57,041 nucleotides of DNA from CAZVJA01 sp964626885 (lineage in GTDB: Bacteria > Planctomycetota > Planctomycetia > Planctomycetales > Planctomycetaceae): assembly GCA_964626885.1 (NCBI GenBank), contig CAZVJA010000007.1, forward strand, positions 1 through 57,041. Direction: 5' to 3'. This document shows, piece by piece, positions 50,356 to 57,041 of this stretch. Numbering within the stretch: position 1 is the first letter of the stretch; every line of letters starts with the position of its first letter. The notes beneath the pieces were generated by a model, which had not been told where the DNA came from, ran no database searches, and saw only the letters and a list, made by a program, of their open reading frames with translations. The position numbers and the translations under genes are program-made.

Positions 50356-51039
50356 ATGAAAGACGCCAGAGCCTGCATCGCGGAAATCATCGGCACCTTC
50401 TTTCTCTGCTTCGCGGGAATTGCGGCGATTTGCTGCAATGCACCTCCTATTAACAGTGGTGCGGGATTGGTCGGCATCGCACTGGCACATGGGTTGGCCC
50501 TCTCGGTCGCTGTGAACGTGTTCGGCGGAATCAGCGGCGCGCATTTCAACCCAGCCGTTACATTCGGAATGCTTGTGACCGGGCGGATCAAATTTCCGCT
50601 GGCAATCGGCTACGTTATCTCGCAGCTTCTCGGCAGTACCCTCGCGGCCTTTCTTTGTAAATCGGTCTTTCCGAAGGAGGCGGTCACGGCTGCCAACCTT
50701 GGTATTCCCCTTCCCGGCGGCGAATGGGTAACTCCGGGAGTGCTGATGCTCGTGGAGATCGTCCTGACCTTCCTGCTGGTGACCGCCATCTTTGGCACGG
50801 CTGTCGACGAGCGGGGCAAAGCGGTGAAGATTGGCGGATTCGGCATCGGCTTGGCAGTGACATTCGACATCTTGGCCGGCGGTCCAATCACCGGTGCCTC
50901 CATGAACCCCGCCCGGTCCTTCGGCCCGGCACTCGTCCAGGGAGATTTTCACCTTCACGGGTATTACTGGGCCGCGCCGATCCTCGGTGCCGTGGTGGCT
51001 GCCCTGGTCTATCACCACTTCCTGCTGAAGGAAGATTGA
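50356..51039 (+). CDS. MIP family aquaporin
   Basis: A 227-residue channel with six membrane segments and the two NPA boxes, N65-P-A67 and N184-P-A186 (followed by Arg187 of the selectivity filter). The sequence resembles AqpZ-type water channels more than glycerol facilitators, but the class is not certain. It should speed water movement across the inner membrane during osmotic change. AAGGAG lies upstream of the ATG at 50356. It stands between the HAD and aspartate kinase genes with its own leader of 121 bases. Confidence 0.92.
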   Translation: MKDARACIAEIIGTFFLCFAGIAAICCNAPPINSGAGLVGIALAHGLALSVAVNVFGGISGAHFNPAVTFGMLVTGRIKFPLAIGYVISQLLGSTLAAFLCKSVFPKEAVTAANLGIPLPGGEWVTPGVLMLVEIVLTFLLVTAIFGTAVDERGKAVKIGGFGIGLAVTFDILAGGPITGASMNPARSFGPALVQGDFHLHGYYWAAPILGAVVAALVYHHFLLKED

Positions 51040-51244
51040 GCCGGTCGCCAGCATCACAAATTGACCCCTCTGAATAGCGGGTTTTGGAAGTCCCGTTGTC
51101 GACTCCAAATTCCGTGAGTCTTCAAGCTTGCGGCCGTGCCCGATCCCCTCCCGCCGCGCGCTCCGTCTGCTATTCTGGCGGAAACCACGCGTTTTCCTCG
51201 AAGCGATTCCTTGCCCAGATTCCATACGGGAGCGTTAATCAGCC

Positions 51245-53032
51245 GTGTCTTTAATTGTGCAGAAATTCGGCGGCACCAGTGTGGCAAACGCCGAAAAAAT
51301 CCGCGCCGCGGCGCAGCGCGCCGTTGACGCCAAACGGGCCGGGCATCAGGTCGTGATGGTTGTCAGCGCCCGCGGCCACAAAACTGATGAATTGATCACC
51401 CTCGCCAATCAAGTGTCGAACGCCCCTCCCGCGCGCGAAATGGACATGCTCCTGGCCACCGGTGAACAGGAATCGGTCGCATTGATGGCGATGGCGATTC
51501 AGTCGCTCGGCGAAAAAGCAGTCAGCCTGACCGGGGTGCAGATCGGTGTCGTCACCGATTCGACGCACACCAAGGCCCGCATCCAGCAAATCTCGACCGA
51601 ACGGATGCGCAAGGAACTCGAAGCAGGCAAGATTGTCGTGGCCGCCGGGTTCCAAGGGGTCGATGCCGACGCGAACATCACCACCCTTGGCCGCGGCGGC
51701 AGCGATACCACCGCCAGCGCTCTGGCGGCCGTGCTGCAAGCGGACGAGTGCGAAGTGTACACCGACGTCGAGGGGGTCTTCACGACCGATCCGCGCGTGG
51801 TGAAGCAGGCGCACAAAATCGACCGCATCTCCTACGATGAAATGCTCGAGATGGCAAGCCTCGGCGCCGGGGTGATGCATTCCCGATCGATCGAGTTCGC
51901 GAAGAAATACCGTGTGCCGCTCCGTGTGCGGCCGGCCTACTCGCAGGGAAGCGGCACGCTCATCGCACCGTTGAATGACGAACATGCGCCGGTCGTCACT
52001 GGTGTTGCCATGGCTCGCAACGAGGCACGCGTCAGCCTGTGCGATATTCCCGACCGCCCCGGCGTGATGAGTCTGATCTTCACCAAGATGGCGCAGCGGA
52101 AGATTCCGATCGACATGGTGGTACAGGACATCGGCATCGGCGGACTGGCGGAAGTGTCGTTCACCGTGCCGCAGGACGATCTGGCCGATACGCTCACCGC
52201 CGCCGCGGAGGCAGTCGCGGAGTTGGGGGCGGGGCGAGTGCAGCATGGCACGAACGTCTCAAAGGTTTCGGTCGTCGGAGTCGGCATGCGGGCTCACACC
52301 GGCGTGGCGGCACAGATGTTTCAGTCTCTTTCCGGCGCCGGTATCAACATCGGTATGGTGACGACCAGCGAAATCAAAATATCGGTACTGGTCGACCGTG
52401 AACGCTGCGATGACGCCGTTCGGGCCGTGCACGACGGATTCAGACTGCACACCGAGCGACCGGCCGATCCGTCGATCGGCTGCAATCGCGGAGCCGAAGC
52501 CCCGCAGACCAGCGCCTCGCGCGACGAGCTCGAACGGGACGTCGTCGCACAGCTTTCCGCGATGGAAGACATCGTTGTCAGCGACGTGCAGCTCGATACG
52601 CTCCAGGCCCGCATCACCATCGGCAAGCTTCCCGACCAGCCGGGGGTCGCCGCGAAAATCTTCACGGCGGTGGCGGAGGGAGGGGCCATGGTCGATATGA
52701 TCGTGCAGAACGTCAGCCACAAGGGGGAAGCAAAACTCTCGTTCACCATTCCGCGCGCCGACCTCGAACGCTGCCTGCTCCTCGCGCGGGAAGTGCTCGA
52801 AGACTGGCCGAGCGCCGAACTCAGCTACGATGCCGAAATGGCCAAGCTGACCGTCGTCGGCATCGGCCTGCGAACGCATACGGGCGTCGGAGAAAAAATG
52901 TTCCGCGCCTTGGCCGAGGCCGGCATCAACGTGCAGCTCATTAACACCAGTGAAATCCGCATGAGTGCGGTTGTGGCCGGTAAAGACGGTGCGAGCGCCC
53001 ACGCGGCACTGCTGAAGGCGTTCGGGCGATAA
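51245..53032 (+). CDS. lysC: Aspartate kinase with four ACT domains
   Basis: Phosphorylates aspartate, the first step to lysine, threonine and methionine. The 595-residue protein has the kinase motif KFGGTS at 7-12, EVYTDVEGVFTTDPR, and then two tandem pairs of ACT domains (about 265-415 and 435-590), for example DIPDRPGVMSLIF and LPDQPGVAAKIF. Most bacterial aspartate kinases have one pair (about 400-450 residues); a duplicated pair is known from cyanobacteria. It implies feedback by more than one effector. The GTG start at 51245 fits the family N terminus. No other pathway gene is adjacent. Confidence 0.94.
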   Translation: MSLIVQKFGGTSVANAEKIRAAAQRAVDAKRAGHQVVMVVSARGHKTDELITLANQVSNAPPAREMDMLLATGEQESVALMAMAIQSLGEKAVSLTGVQIGVVTDSTHTKARIQQISTERMRKELEAGKIVVAAGFQGVDADANITTLGRGGSDTTASALAAVLQADECEVYTDVEGVFTTDPRVVKQAHKIDRISYDEMLEMASLGAGVMHSRSIEFAKKYRVPLRVRPAYSQGSGTLIAPLNDEHAPVVTGVAMARNEARVSLCDIPDRPGVMSLIFTKMAQRKIPIDMVVQDIGIGGLAEVSFTVPQDDLADTLTAAAEAVAELGAGRVQHGTNVSKVSVVGVGMRAHTGVAAQMFQSLSGAGINIGMVTTSEIKISVLVDRERCDDAVRAVHDGFRLHTERPADPSIGCNRGAEAPQTSASRDELERDVVAQLSAMEDIVVSDVQLDTLQARITIGKLPDQPGVAAKIFTAVAEGGAMVDMIVQNVSHKGEAKLSFTIPRADLERCLLLAREVLEDWPSAELSYDAEMAKLTVVGIGLRTHTGVGEKMFRALAEAGINVQLINTSEIRMSAVVAGKDGASAHAALLKAFGR

Positions 53033-53163
53033 TGGTACCCAGTAATGGTAACGATGACGGACCATTTTGAATAACTCCGTCCAATTCCACCGGACAACCA
53101 CCCCATATCTATAAATCCGAACCGGACGGGCAACGACTTCATCTTGTTGAAGGAGACGCCGGG

Positions 53164-54588
53164 ATGACTTCACAACTTCGCGCCGCGCGTATGTCTGTTT
53201 TCGTCGCGGCAATCGTGATTGCCCTGAATTCTCACTCTCTGTCGGCGGCGCCGTTGGAGAAACCGAAGGCCGGCCGGCTCAATGTCATCTTCATCATGGC
53301 CGACGATCTGAATAACGATCTCGGTTGCTATAGCTTTCCAGGAGTGAAGTCGCCGAACATCGACCGATTGGCGGCGCGCGGAGTCCGCTTCGATCGCGCG
53401 TACTGCAACTATCCGGTCTGCAATCCGTCGCGGACATCGCTGCTGAGCGGCCGGCGCCCCGACACGACGGGAATTGTTGACAACGCCACTCCCACACGCA
53501 CCGTGCTGGGAGACACCGTGATGCTCCCGGAGCATTTCCGGCACAATGGCTACCTGGCGTTCAAGGTCGGAAAGATCTACCACACCGGACCGCAGTTCGA
53601 GGACGAGCGCTCTTGGGATCGTGATGTCCGGGAAGATGCACGTTCGAAGAACCCCGCGAAAGAATGGATCACCTACGAGCGCGGGCCGATCAAGATTCTT
53701 AACGCGAAAGACGAAGAGGTCTGGGACGGTGTCGTCGCGACGCAGGCGGTCGAATGGCTCGATGAAGTGGCTGCGGGTGACAAGCCCTTCTTTCTCGCCG
53801 TCGGATTTCGCCGACCGCACTCTCCGTACATCTCTCCCGAAAAATACTTCCATCAGTTCGACGCCGCGACGTTTCATCCGCTGCTCGGTCCGCCGGAACA
53901 TCTGCCGAAGATCCCGCGACTCGCGCTGACCTACAAGCTCGGCCAGCCGGCATTCCCGACCGAAAAGCCCGGCGAGATGATGGCGGCCTATCACGCCAGC
54001 GTCTCCTTCATGGACGCGCAGCTTGGCCGCGTGCTCGACGCCGTCGACCGGCTGAAACTGTGGGACAACACCGTGGTTCTTTTCATGAGCGACCATGGCT
54101 ACCATCTCGGCGAGCATGGGGGACTGTGGCATAAAATGTGTCTCTTCGAGGAGACCGCCCGCGTCCCGCTGATTGTCGCGGCACCGGGCTGTGTGCAGGG
54201 GAAAGCGACTTCCCGACTGGCGGAACTGGTTGATGTTTACCCATCGGTCTGTCAACTCTGCGGACTCACCGCTCCTCAAGGTCTTGAAGGGGACAGCTTC
54301 GTCCCGCTGCTGCACAATCCCGACGCCTCCGGCAAGCAGGCGGCTTACACGGTCGTCAGCCGGGGTTTCAAGGAGAAAGCCGCCGGCGGAAAACTCGACC
54401 CGAAAGTGATGGGGCGGAGCGTGCGGACCGACCGCTGGCGCTACACCTTGTGGCCGGACGGCACGTCGGAACTGTACGACCACAACGCTGACCCGCACGA
54501 ATGGAACAACCTCGCACTCGACGAAAAGCACCGCGACGTGGTGGCGGAACACAAAGCGCTGTTGGACGCAGTCGGAGGCGCGAAGTGA
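53164..54588 (+). CDS. Sulfatase, exported (iduronate-2-sulfatase-like)
   Basis: A 474-residue arylsulfatase-superfamily enzyme with a signal peptide (1-about 28, ending LSAA). The metal site begins at D47-D48 (MADDLNND), and the active-site cysteine C86 is in C-N-P-S-R, the motif matured to formylglycine by FGE. The later KVGKIYHTG and the overall order are those of iduronate-2-sulfatase-like enzymes, which cut sulfate from sulfated polysaccharides. AAGGAG lies just upstream of the ATG. It needs a true FGE, which is not in this window; the SUMF1 protein at 11328 lacks the cysteines. Confidence 0.94.
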   Translation: MTSQLRAARMSVFVAAIVIALNSHSLSAAPLEKPKAGRLNVIFIMADDLNNDLGCYSFPGVKSPNIDRLAARGVRFDRAYCNYPVCNPSRTSLLSGRRPDTTGIVDNATPTRTVLGDTVMLPEHFRHNGYLAFKVGKIYHTGPQFEDERSWDRDVREDARSKNPAKEWITYERGPIKILNAKDEEVWDGVVATQAVEWLDEVAAGDKPFFLAVGFRRPHSPYISPEKYFHQFDAATFHPLLGPPEHLPKIPRLALTYKLGQPAFPTEKPGEMMAAYHASVSFMDAQLGRVLDAVDRLKLWDNTVVLFMSDHGYHLGEHGGLWHKMCLFEETARVPLIVAAPGCVQGKATSRLAELVDVYPSVCQLCGLTAPQGLEGDSFVPLLHNPDASGKQAAYTVVSRGFKEKAAGGKLDPKVMGRSVRTDRWRYTLWPDGTSELYDHNADPHEWNNLALDEKHRDVVAEHKALLDAVGGAK

Positions 54589-54663
54589 AAATGCGTCTTG
54601 CGGCCGCGTTACCTAGCCAAGTGGCGTGTGAAGCTGAGTCACCCGGCATGGAATTCATCTGTG

Positions 54664-55752
54664 TTAATTACTTTTCCGAGACCCCGCTGAGTCATGTAAT
54701 ATATACAGAGGAATCAGAATCGTTTCAGGTTCAGGGAATTCGACTTCAACCGAAATCTGTCCACGGGTCGCAATTTTCGTGTCGAAGACTTGTCCGATTT
54801 CAAAAAGCAGTTCGTGTTCTCGAGATACGGTACGAAGTTCGTTGGAGATCAGCGTGACTGAAGGTGGAGAGACCTGAGCGCCAACAATACGAAATGGTGA
54901 GTCACCTTTGAGGTTTATCTTTATGGGGCTCTTGGACTGCGGGCTCGACCTCACAAACACATGTGTGGGCGTCGCCGTCACACGCTGATGGGATTTCCAC
55001 CGAAGCGTGCGGTAGACAATGGACTTACCGCAACGAAAGCTGATGTTTGTAGAGGCTCCTTTGAGTGGCGGTTGAGGAGGCACGGTCAGCCGGTAACGCG
55101 TTTTATGGAGAACAATCCTACCGCGGAACGACTCATGGCTGTTGAGTTCACGCGCCTCAACCGCCAGAGGCGAACCGAGTATCTGTATGGGCAACCGGTT
55201 TGAGTCAGCCTCAGTTGCGACTATAACTTCAAATTCCGCCGCCGGGCTCTCTCCAAGTAGCACTTTTGCTTCCGGGGGCCAACGAGGTTCAACCGCCAAC
55301 GACGAATATGCATCGACTTCGACAGTCAAGCACACTTGTGCTGGACGATCCAAATTCGCGTCGTAGCAGGCAATTTGACGGAATTGCGACGACTCGACGG
55401 GGAGTTCGAAACGAACTTTGAGAATCCCGATCTCTTCCGGTGCGATTCGCAATTGCTCCGGTTCAACAGCGAGACAGCCGCAACTCTTGAAGCCACGCTT
55501 CAGAACGAGTTCTTTTTCCGAACTGGGATTCCGAATCTCAAACGCATGCTCCACCTGCCCCCTGGCTTTCGGGACGATTATCGGACCAAGGTTTACCGCC
55601 AACTTCAGGATCTCTTGATCGGATTTTCCGATCTTCTCCGGCACAGCAGGATCGCGGCTACACGATAGGTTATTCACTGCGGCAGCGAACACTACTACTC
55701 GCAGCACAAGCCCGGCGGCAGTAGGACGGTGAGGAACGATGTCGTTGAACAT
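54664..55752 (-). CDS. DUF1573-type exported protein
   Basis: A 362-residue protein with a signal segment and a possible lipid-bearing Cys31 (NNLSC). The DUF1573 pattern is visible near residues 85-105 (the typical SCGCLAVEPEQL after a strand), with immunoglobulin-like strands following. Such proteins are common in planctomycetes and Bacteroidetes and have no known activity. It begins 21 bases after the stop of the upstream gene, so the two are probably one operon. The DNA here looks more A/T-rich than most of the window. Confidence 0.75.
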   Translation of the reverse strand: MFNDIVPHRPTAAGLVLRVVVFAAAVNNLSCSRDPAVPEKIGKSDQEILKLAVNLGPIIVPKARGQVEHAFEIRNPSSEKELVLKRGFKSCGCLAVEPEQLRIAPEEIGILKVRFELPVESSQFRQIACYDANLDRPAQVCLTVEVDAYSSLAVEPRWPPEAKVLLGESPAAEFEVIVATEADSNRLPIQILGSPLAVEARELNSHESFRGRIVLHKTRYRLTVPPQPPLKGASTNISFRCGKSIVYRTLRWKSHQRVTATPTHVFVRSSPQSKSPIKINLKGDSPFRIVGAQVSPPSVTLISNELRTVSREHELLFEIGQVFDTKIATRGQISVEVEFPEPETILIPLYILHDSAGSRKSN

Positions 55753-55773
55753 TTGGTGGTCAACAAAAACAGC

Positions 55774-57041
55774 CTAATGTCTCTTTCGCTTCCTCGCGTA
55801 ACGGACGGCGACCACAATCATCAGAATCGCAACCACATTTCCAATGAGCAGCCATCGAAGCGGGAATTCGCGAGTTTTGATCCCCGGGCCTTCAAACCGA
55901 ACTATTGGATCGTTTTTTGACCTCAAGCTTTGCGTTGAGAGCTTACTCATGTCGAACTCGCGAATTCCATTCTTCAAGGCAGGTACAAGATTCAGGCCAT
56001 CCACGAACGTGTCCGGTCGAACCCGAACAATGAAATCATCTTGACCAGGCGGACGATTGCCAAGGTCATCCGACAACCATTCTGCTACTCTGACGAAGTT
56101 GCCACCAACGCTCGTCACTGCCACTAACTTCCTAGCCACAAGTCCTCCGGGACATTCAACGAAGTTCGACAGAACTACTGTCCTTTCCCTCATAACCTTT
56201 CCCGCAGCGTCGAGGTTGCGCTCGACGACGCGCTCAACGACAGGCGGATTTGGCTGCATGAAAATAACGACCCGACGTTCCTGTGGATATTCAACATTCA
56301 TCCGGCTCAAGTGTACCTCGACACGGTCATTATCCTGCGTTTGAATCGTGATTTCCTCTCCACGACCGGCATCACCCAGATCCCACAAGAAAAGCGGATG
56401 CCCCTTCCGGTTTCCCATTGGGTTGAGCGGGTGAATAGCATCCGCGGCATTAATCCCGGCGTCAAAGGGTCTGGGCTGACTTAATGGCGAGGTGGCAAGC
56501 TCGCGGAAATCGATGCGGTTCAGCGGTTCGGATTTCGCGTGAGGCACATAGTAGTTCGCGTAGAGAATGCCGTTAGTTGCCTGATCATAGGACAGCCGAC
56601 TGAGCATACGTGTCGGTGTTGTGACACCCGGCTTTGTTACGATGAACCGCGGATCAACATCGATGGGAGAACCACCATAATCAAAACGATAACGAACTAA
56701 ACGCGCGGACTTGTGAAACACGCCGCTAGCCTTAACAATGCCTGCCTCTGGTCCGAGCCCGTCGTCGTACTTTCCGCCCAGTGCTAACTCCATTGATGCA
56801 GCATAAGTCTCTCGGTAGTTAAAAGACGATGCGAAGGATACCGCCGTTTGCCAGGTATCAATGGCGGCTCGAAACGTGGAAATAGCCTCGTCTGATTGAT
56901 CGCTTTGCGAAAGTGTGTCCGAACCGGCAATTGCAATTCCGGTACTCACAATGTGAGTGGGCAGCAATAGCAGAACAAGAAGAAGGCTTAGAGCCAGTCT
57001 TCTAATTGACGGATGAGTGAAAAAAGAGTACGGCTCCGGTT
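55774..57041 (-). CDS. Exported single-span protein, 5' end outside the window
   Basis: The frame is open to the last base of the window. Its first readable residues (PEPYSFFTHPSIRRLALSLL) are the start of a signal peptide whose core continues to LLLLPT, so the real start lies beyond 57041 and the TTG at 56967 would cut the signal in half. The mature part (over 360 residues) has no domain I know; it ends in a membrane span (about 20 residues, WLLIGNVVAILMIVVAV) and a basic tail RYARKRKRH. It is followed by the DUF1573 gene, probably in one operon. Confidence 0.75.
   Translation of the reverse strand, partial: PEPYSFFTHPSIRRLALSLLLVLLLLPTHIVSTGIAIAGSDTLSQSDQSDEAISTFRAAIDTWQTAVSFASSFNYRETYAASMELALGGKYDDGLGPEAGIVKASGVFHKSARLVRYRFDYGGSPIDVDPRFIVTKPGVTTPTRMLSRLSYDQATNGILYANYYVPHAKSEPLNRIDFRELATSPLSQPRPFDAGINAADAIHPLNPMGNRKGHPLFLWDLGDAGRGEEITIQTQDNDRVEVHLSRMNVEYPQERRVVIFMQPNPPVVERVVERNLDAAGKVMRERTVVLSNFVECPGGLVARKLVAVTSVGGNFVRVAEWLSDDLGNRPPGQDDFIVRVRPDTFVDGLNLVPALKNGIREFDMSKLSTQSLRSKNDPIVRFEGPGIKTREFPLRWLLIGNVVAILMIVVAVRYARKRKRH

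Noticed and set aside
1..57041. tRNA, rRNA, CRISPR arrays, IS elements and prophage genes
   Set aside because: I looked for cloverleaf-like sequences, regularly spaced repeats, transposases and integrases in gaps and genes and found none.

Overview
The window reads as a draft chromosome segment of a planctomycete (order Planctomycetales or a close relative). The evidence is the combination of a DUF1501 Tat-exported protein, a DUF1559 pilin-like protein, a sulfatase, a Ser/Thr kinase with a C-terminal membrane anchor, ECF sigma / VWA-protein signalling and a diderm envelope set (BamD-like, LptE-like, two beta-barrel proteins). A run of exactly 100 N (48075-48174) marks a scaffold join. I see no phage, IS element, CRISPR array, rRNA or tRNA.

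Layout. 1-5.4 kb: an anti-sigma-like membrane protein behind a candidate ECF promoter, a POT peptide transporter, a zinc-ribbon protein and a beta-barrel protein. 5.4-12.6 kb (minus strand): an alpha/beta-hydrolase-fold protein lacking its nucleophile, a Ser/Thr kinase, purC and a SUMF1-domain lipoprotein. 13.0-20.6 kb: an ammonium transporter behind a near-consensus sigma-54 promoter, then lptE, bamD and recO on the minus strand, an ABC-F ATPase and a DUF4279 protein. 20.6-29.3 kb: a beta-helix protein, a DUF1501 protein, a GNAT enzyme, a pair of M16 peptidase-like proteins (one catalytic, one degenerate), a WaaP-like kinase and a glycosyltransferase. 29.4-39.5 kb: an ECF sigma factor and a large VWA membrane protein, two exported proteins of unknown function, a DUF481 barrel, a dicluster ferredoxin, a CtBP-type dehydrogenase and a coiled-coil protein. 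39.8-45.8 kb: a c-di-AMP (ydaO/yuaA) riboswitch in front of an uncharacterised membrane protein, a ThiS/MoaD-like protein paired with a BNR-repeat protein, a metallo-beta-lactamase-fold hydrolase with a tiny coupled membrane protein, and serA. 46-57 kb: a DUF1559 protein, epmA and an SMP-30 gene cut by the gap, an ACT protein, a HAD phosphatase, an aquaporin, an aspartate kinase with four ACT domains, a sulfatase and a lipoprotein/membrane-protein pair that runs off the window edge.

The most interesting signal is at 39828-40160. An extended -10 promoter abuts a full ydaO-type c-di-AMP aptamer. Two mutually exclusive hairpins follow, one of which pairs with the Shine-Dalgarno of a membrane protein I cannot assign to a family. 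This predicts c-di-AMP control of an unknown membrane function in a planctomycete. The sigma-54 promoter upstream of amt predicts nitrogen control of ammonium uptake.
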